Part shown: positions 10,939 through 21,611 of the stretch, in pieces
Position numbering within the stretch: the first letter of the stretch is position 1
How the letters are laid out: every line of letters begins with the position of its first letter
Assembly: GCA_034698045.1 (NCBI GenBank)
Contig: JAQGAU010000406.1
Span: 1 to 28,856 of the forward strand
DNA from: Paramacrobiotus richtersi
Taxonomy: Eukaryota > Tardigrada > Eutardigrada > Parachela > Macrobiotidae
Reading direction: 5' to 3'
DNA: 28,856 bases
Position numbers and translations under genes: made by a program
The notes under the pieces: generated by a model
What the model was told of the DNA's origin: nothing
The model's database searches: none
What the model saw: only the letters and a program-made list of their open reading frames with translations

Positions 10939-11373
10939 TTATAGGAATTGATGAAAGCCTACGTTTGTTGGGGTAAAAGAACGTGGTGGTGCCCAGAACC
11001 GATACTTTTCCATCACTCCGGGAAGTCCAGCTTGCACCGCCACTGAGACGTTTGACATTTGGCAGCACGTAACGTTTTTAATGCAAATTCCTTCGTTTAC
11101 GATAGCGGTGTATGGGATTTGGTTTTCAGTCGCCAAGGTCACTTTTGTTCGGGGTCTAAGAGCTGTTATTTGAGATATCAAAGGAAATATTCTTACGGTA
11201 TATAGAATGATGCAACTTCGACACCAATCTATACAGCCGGCGATTTTTACAGCGCCTAGTGTGCCGCCATATGTAAAATGACCTTTATACAACCCTTCCA
11301 TTCGTGGGAGCATATGTTCACACAGATCACAAACAGATTCACAAATACGTTCCACTATAAGAAAAAGCTCCAA
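10939..11373 (-). other. Unrecognised open frame, 144 codons, minus strand
   Basis: I do not recognise this protein. The frame is open from ATG at 11373 to a stop near 10939 and contains eight or more cysteines, some paired (CDLCEH, DWCRSC, VTCC). It ends 39 bp before the hAT-like fragment on the same strand. The part at 10960-11050 is shared as DNA with the repeat at 4470-4560, where the frame is broken, so it may be repeat-derived. There is no flanking promoter or splice evidence. Confidence 0.25.
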
Positions 11374-12010
11374 AGTTGGACAAGACTAGTGTGACACGCC
11401 CGGTCTAACACCCTGTAGGCTGTATCTGTACATTTGATTTGACTGAAATAAAATTTGAAGTGAAATCATCACTGGAATTGACATTTTGTGTGCATGAATC
11501 GTTGAAACGGCAATATACAAAACAGATTTCCGTAGTGAAGTGCCTCAAGATGTGATCGTTGTCAGTCATGCAACATTATGAGTGTTTCAGAGAAAAAGAT
11601 CCACTATATCTAGCCCTTTTTCCCCCACGGAGAATAATTCTTGTGGATGTGTTAGACCGTTTACTACATCACTCAAATTATGACTTTATGAATTAGATCA
11701 TTATTCTAATGTTTAATTTAAACAGTTAGGAATTAAATGTAATACTTAAAAATCCACGTGAAAACGCGATTTGTGCGCCTTTTCCCCACGGAGAATAGGA
11801 ATTGTGGATTAATCTGGCCATGGGCAAAGTATATGTATAAATATGATCTGGGGTAGGATGGAACGGTCGTCCTTTTGAATTCTGGGAAACGCCCATAAGC
11901 ATAGAGGCGATGCATCGAGAAGTCATAGTAAAGTGGCTAATTAAGTGTTATTGTCGCTGTTGGCCGTCGGGCAACTAAGTGAACTAACTGTAACTCTGTA
12001 AGATAACGTA
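10960..12010 (+). repeat. Extended and diverged relative of the composite module (A part)
   Basis: Homology blocks in the same order as 4465-5050: 10970-11050 (CATCACTCCGGGAAGTCCAG against CCTCACTCCGCAAGGTCAAC), 11496-11560 (GAATCGTTGAAACGGCAATA against GAATCGTTTAAACGGCGATA), and an internal doubling of the T/C tract block (11592-11640 and 11750-11800, both with CCCCACGGAGAATA). It ends at the A-box-like motif AGTCATAGTAAAGTGGCTAA (11921). Another motif variant, CCGTAGTGAAGTGCC, is at 11530. Confidence 0.55.
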
Positions 12011-12345
12011 CGTAACAGGCTAATGCTGAATGCTTGATCAACTTAAATTTTTGTGGTTTGATGAAACAAATTTTAATGTACAATTGATTGACTTTTATGT
12101 AAAGGAGACAACATCTCGAATTTCGATTTTCCGTACGGTAGAAGTACGATATATCGTTCTACAGACCAACCCCCCTACAAAGCAGTTTCGGCCCGCCACT
12201 CCACCACGTCAGCTGTTGAGCCATCCAGGCACATTTCACGCTTCCACACAAAGCGCTACATAAACATTCTCCACCATAATCTCCTCCCTCTCCATTGTTC
12301 CCTCTGTTTTTCTTTTATCCAGTGCAAATATTATTTTTCCACACC
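12011..12345. promoter_or_regulatory. 5' flank of the carrier gene, no defined promoter
   Basis: Lies between the last repeat module and the carrier ATG. It becomes C-rich and pyrimidine-rich from about 12165. The frame of the carrier stays open upstream of the ATG to a TTG at 12295, but no upstream in-frame ATG is present. No clear TATA box seen. Confidence 0.3.
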
Positions 12346-15300
12346 ATGCACAACCTCCAGCACCGCATCATACCACCCCCGGACGCCGATTATCCGCCGC
12401 GAACCGTCCGGCCGTTATTCAGCGTCTTTGCTTATGCGCAACAAGTCCCTAGCGAACCTTCGCTATCCCCGCATCAATCCGCCATCCAACCGGTGCAGAA
12501 TCGTGGGGGAATTGTGGAGAATGATGGAAAAGTGGTCGGACCGACGCCCGTGTACTATTCCCCCGGAGAGAGGGAGAGAACGGAGAAGGGGGAGAGAGTG
12601 CCTGAAAAGGCTGAGAAGTCAGCGATTGTCAAGAGAAAAGAGAAATGGTACCATGGCGGATGGGCCTCGGCGATGGCGGCGTGTTTTACCCATCCGTTTG
12701 ATCTTGTTAAGGTGAGAGACGGGTTCATGCAGTTTTTGTTCTGAGCTTTTTTCGGGAATGTTCGTGAATTATTTGGTTAATTTTTTGAGTTTTTTTACTA
12801 ATTTCAGCCTGTTATCTGTGGCATAGCTTTAAAGTAACAATTAATTTATATTATTATGTGGTAAACGTGCTGAAAAGTTTCCTGTTTTAATTCCCGAATA
12901 TACGTACTGTTTTTGGGTTTTTTTGGAATTTTTGGAATTAATTTTTAATTTTTTATGTATTAATTTTTGTTGTTTAAGTATTAATATTTATGTTGTTGTT
13001 TGTGCAAGGCTTCGGCTAGAAATGTCGAAGAGAACTTGCTGGTGTTTTGTTCACCTGTAAGGCTGTGACGCTGATCAGATAGTTTGCAGTTTTATTTTTC
13101 TCGTTTTATGAAAATTTGTTTAAATTGTATTATTGTAATAGGATTTTTTCCAGCTGTGCAGTTTGTGTGTAATTTGCATTATTATTGTTATTTTTCCTCG
13201 TGTTTTGTTTGTCTTGTATTAACTACTTTGTATTGTTTACTTCTTTGATTATTTTTTATATCTGTATTTTTAGATTTTATATTACTTCTACCACTTTTGA
13301 ATTGTTCGAATGCGCGGGTGCTTTTCCTTAATTATTCTTGTCTGTGGTGTGAGTTGGTGAAATTTGCTGTTATGCGAATCATAATGCGATGAAGTTATGA
13401 ACGGTACGTCGCGTATATCGCAGTGGTGTAATGGCTCGGAAAGTGTTATAAACTTGGCCCAAGTTTACCTTGTCGCAACGTTTCCGATGCTAATAATCAA
13501 TGTATCGTCCGTTGTAAAGTTTTTTTCTTCTGGACCCTGGATATGTGGTAATCAGCAAAAACTTTTCAAAGAAAAAAATGCAAATAATTAACATTTTTTT
13601 AAGCATAATGTAAAATGATTTACATAAATAAGATGAATTATATGTTACTTTAAATTATATGTTACGTTAAAGCTATTCCATAAGTAGCAGTGGAAAACTA
13701 ATGAAAAAAAAATAAAAAATAAAATAAAAAAGTAATTGAAGTCGAAGAAGATTCCACACAAAATGTTAATTATTAATCGTACTATTATTATAGCAACGCT
13801 GCTCGCCGTGACTTGATGATGGTAAACGACTAAATGTCAACAAATAAATCAATAAATAAATCAACAAAATCAACAAATTACTTTTTGTAATTGATGAATA
13901 AGATTCCCGATGTAAAATTTTGCCTAGAGTAATAAGCGTCCAGTTGAATCGGGTTTTTTCCGATAACTTGTATTTCCACAGTAAACACTGTTACATTTGT
14001 AGGTCCAACTACAAACGGCGACACACGCCGCATCCGGTGCGGCGGTACCGGAAGTGAAGTTATCCATCGTGTCCGTAACGAAGAATATCGTCCAGAATCA
14101 GGGTGTTTTGGCGCTGTACAACGGCATCAGTGCGTCGCTATTACGACAGGTACGATGTTATTTATGACCGGGAAATAAACGGGCAAAAAATGTACATAAT
14201 CAGAAAAATAAATGTGAATAAACAGGAAAATAAATGGAAATAAATGGAAAATAAATGGAAAATAAATGGAAATAAACAGGAATATAAACGTAAATAAACA
14301 GGAAAATGAATGTAAATAAACGGGAAATAAATGTAAACATAAAGGGTAACAAATGTAAGTAAACAGGAAAAAAATGTAAATAAATAGAAAATTGATGTAA
14401 TTATACAGGCAAATGAATGTAAATAAATAGAAAATAAATCTAATTAAACAGGAAAATAAATGTAAATAAACGGAAAATAAGAAGGAAAATAAATGGAAAT
14501 TGATGGAAAATTAATGTAAGTAAACGTAAAATAAATATAAACAAACGGAAAATAAATATAAATAAACAGGAAAATAAACAGCAGTTTATAATTAATTAAC
14601 GTACAATGATTCGTCAACATCGTTGTCGCGTTTAATATGAACATATCAATGTCTAGACGGTCAGAAGGTGTATAGGACGCGATAAATTTCACTGTAAGTA
14701 TCGGCTCGTTTATCCAGAAAATGGTACGTTTAATGGAACATTTTTTCTATGTAATCAGTGAAGCAGTCCTGTTCAGTTAGTGTTTTATTGATGCTGGCTT
14801 GCTCGGTCTATTTCAATGACAAGGTACTTATGTAGAAGTCGTAGTGTGATGGCTGGTTTCGCAGCTTCTGGGACCGTCTCTGAATCTGGACCATAACTAA
14901 CAACACCGTACAAAGTAACTCAATTTATTGCATAGCCGTGTAGAATTTTTTAATGTTTTATTAAGTAATGCTATTATTATGAACTAAATAACTAATTAAT
15001 TAATACTAGTAAATAATACTAATTAATTTATATTATTTTATGTTTCTGATAGCTGTTTTATTATTATTTTATCTTTGTTAATTATTTCCTGTATTTTGTT
15101 AAAACAATGGTAAATTACTGTTATGGATAAATTCGATATCCACAAGAGATATATGTACGAGGTGTTAATTAACAATGCACGCATATTTCAGTAAAGTTAA
15201 TCATAATTATTTGGATAATGTGAAGGTACTCATAAGTAACTATCGTAAATTAAAATGCACGTAATACTACAGAAAAATGGCGCTCAAGACTGTTATTGTT

Positions 15301-17528
15301 ACCACAATATTAGAAATAATTGGCAAAAACGCCCAGTAATTATCCTAAACAAAACAACACCAATCAATATGAAAACATATTTCCAGTAGTTAATTGTAAA
15401 TATTATTATAATAATTTCCAAAATATACCCGGTGCACATATTAACAGAAAAACTTCTAAAATATACCCGTTGTAAATATTAATAGCATAATTTCCAAAAT
15501 ATACCCGTTGCAAATATTAATACAATAATTTCCAAAATATACCCGTTGTAAATATTAACAGTATAATTTCCAAAATATACCCGTTGTAAATATTAACAGC
15601 ATAATTTCCAAAATATACCCGTTTCAAAAATTTATATAATAATTTCCAGAATATACCCGTTGCGAATATTAATATAATAATTCCCAAAAAATATCCCGTT
15701 GATGACAGTGTCATTCTCCGAAGCCGTTCCGAAAAGAATTTGCTTGAAACAGTTGCCGATAATAATAATTCCAAAAAACAACAGTTAATAACGTGATCCC
15801 ATCTCTCCACAGTTAACCTACTCCACGGCACGTTTCGGCATCTACCAGGCACTGAAACCCGCCGACCCCACCGCCCACGTGTCCTTCGCGGCCAAATGCC
15901 TGTACGCCGGGGCGGCCGGGGGGGTGGGCGGGTTCGTCGGGGCCCCGGCCGATTTAATCAACGTCCGCATGCAGAACGACAGCAAGCTCCCGGTGGACCA
16001 GCGCCGGCACTACAAACACGCCATCGACGGGTTGTTCCGGGTGTCCCGCGAAGAGGGGGTGACGCGGTTGTGGCGGGGGTCGTCGATGGTGGTGGTGCGG
16101 GCCGTGTTCATGACCATCGGGCAGTTGAGCTTCTATGATCAGTTTAAGCAGTTGCTGCTGGCGACTGGGTGGTGCAGTGATACGGTGCCGACGCATCTGC
16201 TGGCCAGCTCCATGGCGGTAAGTGGGCGGAGAAAATTGGATTTTTTATTTATTTTGTTTTGGTTTTTTTTGGTTCGACGGTTTATTTGGGTTATTTCTTC
16301 CCTTTGTTACTGGTAGAAAATCCCCAGATTCAGCTACGTAAAATTGGATATTTAGGCTTAATTTTTATTCATTGTAAAGCAAAAAACGAACATTTTTTGT
16401 TGTGCTTTAGTTTTATTGCTGGTGAAACCAGCTGTTTTATTGCTGGTTTTGTGTCTGGTTTGACAAGATAACTACAGAATGTCGTAGTGTAGTGGCTCAT
16501 TTCGGATTCTTGCCCTGTCTTGAACTGTAATAATTCAACAGCGCTGTACACTGCAGTTCAGTTGTATACAATTTTTCATAGGTTTTTTTGTGCTGATTTC
16601 CATGGTCATTGTCAGGAACTATTGGACACTACAAGTGATTTGTGGTTGTTCAAAAAATATATTTTTTCAGTTGAGTTGAAGACTTGACTGTCGTGTTTAT
16701 ATGAATGAGGCGTTCAGTTGCGAGCGATTGACTATGAAGCCATTCCACTACGATTGTCATTGTACGCTGCGCAGCTGATCGTATCGCTTGCGATATGCCC
16801 GTTTCAGTCTGGAAATCGTTGATCAGTGTGTTGTGCATCATGTTGAAATGTTCAACATTGAGATGAACATTTTGGTAGCTTTTTTTAATGCGCTGAGACT
16901 TTGTTTTGAGCCAAGAAAAAAATGTCGAGATAATTATCATGATTAAGGAATCAGAAACCAAAGGGAATTTGCACAGAAATAATAACGCATGTTAATTAAT
17001 TTGTTTTTCGTAGAATACGTACTTGTTTGCGTAACATTCATGTCTTTTCTTATCTTGTTTCCGGTATCTACGAGCTGGTTACTTTTTCAGGGAGCGGCTG
17101 CCACCACGATCACGTTGCCCGTGGACGTTCTGAAGACGCGCATGCAGAACGCTGCTGCCGGACAATATCGAGTAATATTGACAGGTTTTTTATGTAAATT
17201 GTAATATACAAGATTTACCTTTAGTAAAAGTAACGTCATTACGATACTTTGTACGTTCTTTACTTTTGAGCAACCATTTGTGTGCATCATGTCGTACTGT
17301 GTAAACAAACCTTTTCTTCTGAAGTTTGTTGTTCCTGTGCGTTCAACACTAACTGCAGACGGTTCTTCGTAGAATCTGATGCACTGTGTGCAGGAGACGG
17401 CCGCCGCCGGTCCCCTGGGTTTCTTCAAAGGTTACATTCCGGCGTTTGTGCGGATTGGTCCGCAGACGGTGTTGACGTTCCTATTCCTGGAGCAACTACG
17501 TCAACGCTTTGGAATCCCGGTTGTATAA
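12346..17528 (+). CDS. SLC25A10: Mitochondrial dicarboxylate carrier (SLC25A10-like), five exons
   Basis: Inferred inner-membrane carrier exchanging dicarboxylates (malate, succinate) for phosphate or sulfur anions, by family. Exons: 12346-12711, 14003-14149, 15813-16217, 17091-17171, 17373-17528; all introns GT-AG and phase 0, total 384 codons plus stop TAA. The three carrier repeats show HPFDLVKVQLQ (exon 1/2 junction), APADLINVRMQND (exon 3) and LPVDVLKTRMQN (exon 4). The second has N where most carriers have K/R, as in animal SLC25A10. Other matching blocks are ALYNGISASLLRQ, YSTARFGIYQ and the C-terminal LTFLFLEQLRQRFG. Human SLC25A10 has about 287 residues; here residues 1-97 are an extra, Pro- and charge-rich N-terminus before KWYHGGWASAM. 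I chose the ATG at 12346 because no upstream in-frame ATG exists. Exon 3 is far more GC-rich than its surroundings. Introns carry several repeats. Confidence 0.93.
13330..13560 (+). repeat. Composite module B part, inside carrier intron 1
   Basis: TTATTCTTGTCTGTGGTGTG at 13331 parallels TGTCTCTGGTGTAAGTCAGC (about 4125) and GTCTCTGGTGTCAACTAAGC (5520). The motif here is GTGGTGTAATGGCTCGGA (13423). It is followed by GTATCGTCCGTTGTAAAG (about 13501) against GTGTCGTCCGTTTATACAG (4239), and CTGGACCCTGGATATGTGG (about 13530). It lies in the 1291-bp first intron (12712-14002). Confidence 0.55.
14165..14580. repeat. Degenerate A-rich microsatellite (AAATAAAYRGG type)
   Basis: About 415 bases of carrier intron 2 built from irregular units such as AAATAAATGGAAATAAACAGG and AAATAAATGTAAATAAACGG. 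Unit length varies around 10 and 20 bases. It starts just after the exon 2 donor. A long minus-strand open frame here only reflects the repeat. Confidence 0.8.
14838..14887 (+). repeat. A-box-like motif with candidate B box at tRNA-like spacing
   Basis: GTCGTAGTGTGATGGCT with A-box start at 14842, and TCTCTGAATCTGG at 14877. The A-to-B distance of about 35 bases is what a tRNA or tRNA-derived SINE head would have. The B match is weak (no GGTTC core). Located in carrier intron 2. Confidence 0.3.
15371..15701. repeat. 38-bp minisatellite in carrier intron 2
   Basis: About eight tandem units of 38 bp, each with TTTCCAAAATATACCCGTTG followed by an AATATTAA stretch. The TTTCC block starts at 15491, 15529 and 15567, confirming the exact 38-bp period. 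Outer units are more diverged. The array ends about 110 bp before the exon 3 acceptor. Confidence 0.9.
16481..16526 (+). repeat. A-box-like motif, closest match to a tRNA 5' half
   Basis: GTCGTAGTGTAGTGGCTCAT at 16481 closely resembles the 5' half of animal tRNA-Val (CCGTAGTGTAGTGGTTATCA, from memory). A weak B-like TCTTGAACTG is at about 16517. An inverted copy of the motif (GCCATTCCACTACGAT) is at 16739-16754. Both are in carrier intron 3 (16218-17090). Confidence 0.35.
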
Positions 17529-18019
17529 GGAAAACACGGTCACGTCACACTCATTCCGGTTCTTTGAAATCAATCAATCAAAATGGTGAATTTATTATTT
17601 ATAATGCGAATTATATTGTCAAAAGTCTTCCTGGAACGGTGGCCTGGTTTCGGTGCCTTGAAAGCATTTTTTTGTGGGAAGATGTTGTTTGTGTGTTAGT
17701 TTTTATCAAAATGGATGTCTTGCTCAGTTTATAACGAGTTTTATGGTTTGGAAATGTTTACTTTGGTGGTGGATTAAAATTGTATGGAATTTCCTGAAAG
17801 AGTGTGATTTTCCCTTGTCGTTCGCTCACTTCGCTGGAAGACGCGTTTCCGGTGTGGTGATACGTTGACAGTTGGCTAATGCGTAGAGTGCTCGGCAAAC
17901 GATGCTTGTTAGCATAATTGATTGTTTCGTGTGTGCGAAACACACAGTAATGTAGACAGTGGTAGGTCTCTTCATTTGACATTTGGAACGGTTTATGTTT
18001 TTCCATTTTTATAGTATTC
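17529..18019 (+). promoter_or_regulatory. Intergenic region with a duplicated 5' flank of the receptor gene
   Basis: From about 17838 to 17998 this matches 27227-27424 upstream of the last receptor gene: CGCTGGAAGACGC, TTTCCGGTG, a TGTTGACAGTTG-type block, GAGTGCTCGGCAAACGAT, GTTAGCATAATTGATTG, TTTCGTGTGTG, TGTAGACAG and TTTGACATTTGG. The reading frame into the ATG is not conserved between the two flanks (one-base shift), so it is noncoding. It is a candidate promoter plus 5'UTR. No poly(A) signal could be assigned to the carrier gene. Confidence 0.5.
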
Positions 18020-20629
18020 ATGAATTACACGAGGTGTGATGATTTACCGTATCGTGTATGTACAGAAAGAAAGCACACAGGGTTTACCGAGATACCGTGG
18101 GACTGGATGTCTCAAGAAGAGTCGGACAAGGATTTTGTAGTAAGTGTGGCCGACTATCCTCCGTACAGTTATGAATCACCGCCTGGATCACTGTGCTTTT
18201 GTGGATTAACCATTACGTTACTTTCGCACATTGCCGATTCCTTGAAGTTAAGGTAACACAATCACCACGGCTTTTATCTAAAGTCATCACTACGAAAACT
18301 ATCACTACGAAAGTTTCGGTAATGGAGTGCGGTACTTTCCTTCGTATTCTAGCGTCTTCTAGAGGTATAGTACTTGTGTACTTGCGTTCCAGTCACTGAA
18401 CTCGACTTTACAGTGATTTGTTATTTCCACGTTATTTGTTATTCCCATCCAATACACTGCAACGTATACCTTCCGGTGACTGCACACATCTGTAGTCGTT
18501 CGATTTCCAAGGGTGCAGGTAGTGCTAAAAAAGAGTAATCTGCCGTAGTAACGGGGTACAGCACAAAAAATATATAACACTGGAAGTCTGGAACTCTTAA
18601 TGTAGAGTTTCGCGTTTATGAGGTTCTCTTGCTTCACTATCTAGTATCTTGTGTCATTCAACGTAATCGTATAACGCTTCTCAAAACTTTACGACTACGA
18701 GGACGGCGTTTTCGACTTTTCAACGCTTTGATTCTAAACAAGATGCTGTACTGTAGAACGATCGAAATGTTTTCTAATTCACCTGGAAAGCGAACTTAAC
18801 ATACAATACATGTATGTCTGAATAGGTACAACATAGTAGTACTCTTATACACTGCAAACGACAAGAGTCAGTGCAAAAGCTTACTGTATGATTATCAGTA
18901 TGTGCAGGCTATCGCGTTTACCGGTAAAGGTCACGAATTTTGTGACGGTATGCATGCTGCCGAATATGCTAACAATCGGACCCAAATCTTGCCATTATGG
19001 ATTTACGATGTGGAATGTTACTAAGCGTATGTTCACTTTCACAGGCTCGTTCTCCTACCAGAAAGAAACCCGATTCTCTACAACACATCCTATTATGGCC
19101 CACCGTTGGACGTGCTAAACCGTCGCGCCGTCGTGAGTGTCTGTCCGTTAGGGATCACCCCGGCACGTTTGTCTGACTTTGATCTGTTATCAATCTACAC
19201 CGCTCGGACGTATCAGATTGCCATCCATAAATCCCTGCTGATCGAGGGCGGAACCGAATCACTGCTACGGGGAATCATTGACAGCTTTGATTTGTACAGT
19301 TGGTTAGGGATTACGGCTGTGTCCTTGTGGATATTTGCCGTGCTGTGGTGGGCAAATTCCCTTGATTTCCGATTGAGGCAGCCGGCTACAGTGGATGAAT
19401 CCCGGTTGGCTGTTACAAAAGGAGCGTTTCGAAAAACGTACTGGGAATTTTTCTACAGTTGTATCAGCCAAGGTAAGGACAATTGCAAACAAAACCAAAT
19501 CTGTATGTTACGTAGGCTGAAACCCAGTTGACATAAGCATTCCTAAGGCATTTCTAATCTTTAGTTAGCTTTCTGTGTATCGGCACAAAACATCACACCG
19601 TAGCCAGGCTAAGTACTGTATATGTAGCATGGGACTTTCGATGAATCGATGGTGTCGAGAAATAAGTGGACTGCTAGCAAAAAAATAAAGATTGACGACT
19701 TTCGACGACAACCAGCAAACAAGAACAGCAAAACCATTAGGTTTCGCTACTCTATAAATCCGCTGCGTTACTGCTCTAAAGGTCAACTCAATATACACCG
19801 ACACAGTTTATGGCTGGTAAGGTTTCTGATTAGACTTTGCGATATATTTTCAGCGGACTTACGACGATCCGACCATGTCGCCGCCTACAACTTTCTCGTT
19901 ATTGTATGGCTACTGTGGGTTCTCGTCATCTTCTTCACCATCATAACCGCCTCCCTAACGGCAACACTCAGCATCAATCCCGCGAGTTTACCCTTCGACT
20001 CCCCGGAAACCTTCCTAGAATCAGATTTCACATTAATATCCCGACCGCTCGATCCGTTTCAAAGCAGCTCAACCCAAAACTTTGCTTCGAAAGCGCTGAT
20101 CTTCAATGCAAACAACTCGGACGCGTATTTGTACGACATCGCAGCGCACGCCTCGAACAGAAACAAATCGGCGGTTATCTGCAACTTTGTGGACAGTTCG
20201 GGATGTAGTGATAAGGGACTGGTCAGTGCGCTCGATATAGGGACCAAAAGATGGGTGTCGCTCATGCAGTTACGGAAAAACACGAGCTTTGTTTCGGACA
20301 TGCTCAGTAAAAGGTAAGCGATTGGGTTTAGTTTTGCCTCATAGTTTTTGCTATACGTCGTTGAGTGTGATCTTTGTAGGATTTTACGACTGGCGCAAGG
20401 TGGGTTGACAGAGCGCCTAATGGAGGTACATCGGTTGATCTCCTATCGTGATAAGGCAGCCGCTATCAAACCGACAGGAAGCCATTACGACGATCGTAAA
20501 GGAATCGCTTATGTAATAACGAATGCTAGACTTAAAAGGATCTTCTACTGTTCAGCTGGGTTTTTGATGCTCTCTGTTGCTGTATTTTGTTACGAGATTC
20601 GATTCATGGGATGCACACAAAAAATATAA
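18020..20629 (+). CDS. Ionotropic-receptor-like gene 1 (iGluR superfamily), complete
   Basis: Probable ligand-gated cation channel subunit of the plasma membrane; ligand unknown. Exons 18020-18252, 19045-19472, 19854-20313, 20380-20629; intron phases 2, 1, 2; 456 residues. S1 begins about residue 40 (YPPYSYE-PPG, then F-G-LTITLL). CPLGITPARLSDFD aligns with the iGluR APLTIT-VR motif, giving the ligand-binding Arg at 119, while the Thr of that motif is Gly. M1 is about 162-181 and the pore loop about 209-221 (TYWEFF..CISQ). M3 is about 232-255, ending in TASLTATLS in place of SYTANLAAF. S2 follows, M4 is about 428-447, and the tail is short. There is no amino-terminal domain and no signal peptide; an in-frame stop at 17963 limits upstream extension. 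Intron 2 lies within the pore loop. The size suits ATD-less ionotropic receptors. Confidence 0.88.
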
Positions 20630-21611
20630 AGCAACGTAAATGTGTCACAAGGTTGCGCTAAACTGCGTCGGTAGCAGACGTCATGTCAGAGCTAGACTGG
20701 TTCGAATCTTAGGCAGGTCGAATGCGAAAGCTTTTGTTCCTGACTTTTGACCAAGTTCGAACATTTCTCTATTTCTTTGTGAATATCACTTTATCGGACC
20801 CTTTACTCCCGCAATCTGCTTTTTAGTTTTCGGGCACCAAGCTTTCTTTTGGGTTCTAACAAAAATGTCGAAATGAAACTGGTCGGCCAATGGCATTCGG
20901 CAAACGTTTTGCAGATGAGAGTATTACTAGATTACGGCAAGAGTTTCCAGCTCAAGTGACCATATACGGATAGTTTACGCAAATTGTTGCAACCTTGTTG
21001 TTGTTGGCTTTATGCCGACACGGCTAGTCACACAGAACTCAACATAAGTTAGCGTACTGAGAACAGTCCGAACTCAAGGACGGAATTTATCGTTTTTTCA
21101 AATTTAAGCGGGCCAAATTTTTCGGCCGGAGTTTAACGGGTCACAGTCGTGCTGTGCACTGTCGCTTCGTGGCCTAAACAGTTCAGCGAAAACCGCACAT
21201 GACCTTGAAGCGTGCCGAAGTTCCAGATAGTTAAATTAAAAATGGCCAAAAAATCTTGCATTGTATTTGCAGAATAATGAATGCCCTACAAAATTCACGA
21301 ATGGCCATCTGGATTGTTCGCTGTCTGCACGTCTGGTGTGTGCAGATGTGACGGATGTCAATTTCCGTAGCAGTGCATGACATATGATATATGTATGTTC
21401 TGTTCAGTTATACGAGATAGTTCGTGCGCGTAAGCCGGAAAACGATCCGAAGGAGAACCGGATCCCGAATAAAAACAGTTACTGGGAGGTTAAGCCCCCT
21501 TGCTACTGAAAATCTGACTACTATATCGAAACTGCGCTACTATAAAATTCTTCTGCCGTATTTTACCGTGTGTGTGGGAGTCGTTGAGAAGCTATCTGGC
21601 TAATACGCCGC
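20630..21611. repeat. Inter-receptor spacer, duplicated downstream of gene 2
   Basis: No gene. Bases 20855-21000 (a CATGAAACTGG-like block, TTCGGCAAACGTTTTGCAG, TCCAGCTCAAGTGACC) and 21100-21250 (CACAGTCGTGC-G, TTCAGCGAAA-C--CACATGACCTTG) recur at 23880-24000 and 24150-24310, about 3.03 kb downstream. The start, 20640-20735 (GTAGCAGACGTCATGTCAGA), matches 23285-23350 after gene 2. So the spacer belongs to the tandem duplication unit. Confidence 0.7.

Larger units (their letters stand above)
885..16755. repeat. Dispersed CGTAGTGNARTGGCT motif family, about 20 copies
   Basis: Copies (start of the core region): 892, 1514, 2441, 3438, 4168, 4997, 5563, 6042, 6548, 6844, 7458, 8325, 9529, 10137, 11530, 11921, 13419, 14838, 16481 on plus; 16739-16754 on minus. 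Two subtypes: AGTCGTAGTGCAGTGGCTTT and GTATGGGCGTAGTGTAATGG followed by CTCGGA. Each is embedded in longer, more diverged homology. Apart from a partial match at 23917 I did not see it in the receptor array. It fits an A-box consensus (TRGYNNARNGG), so tRNA-derived SINE heads are one explanation; good B boxes are mostly missing. Confidence 0.6.

Noticed and set aside
14444-14692. Minus-strand frame rich in Phe, Tyr and Ile (YIYFPF repeats)
   Set aside because: It is only the translation of the AAATAAA-type microsatellite.
15517-15852. Minus-strand 111-codon frame with a repeated GYILEIILLIF-like peptide
   Set aside because: It is the 38-bp minisatellite read through, running into carrier exon 3; the period, not coding selection, keeps it open.
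15954-16196. Open frames on both strands over the GC-rich exon (also 15896-16138 plus)
   Set aside because: High GC removes stop codons; the carrier frame is the one with motif and splice support.
1383-16551. Recurrent SHYTTT-like peptide in minus-strand frames (near 1515, 10140, 16490)
   Set aside because: It is the reverse complement of the A-box-like DNA motif; the surrounding peptides are unrelated and appear in different frames, so the conservation is at the DNA level.
16650-16961. 103-codon minus-strand frame in carrier intron 3
   Set aside because: No family resemblance; it lies wholly in an intron and includes the inverted A-box-like motif.
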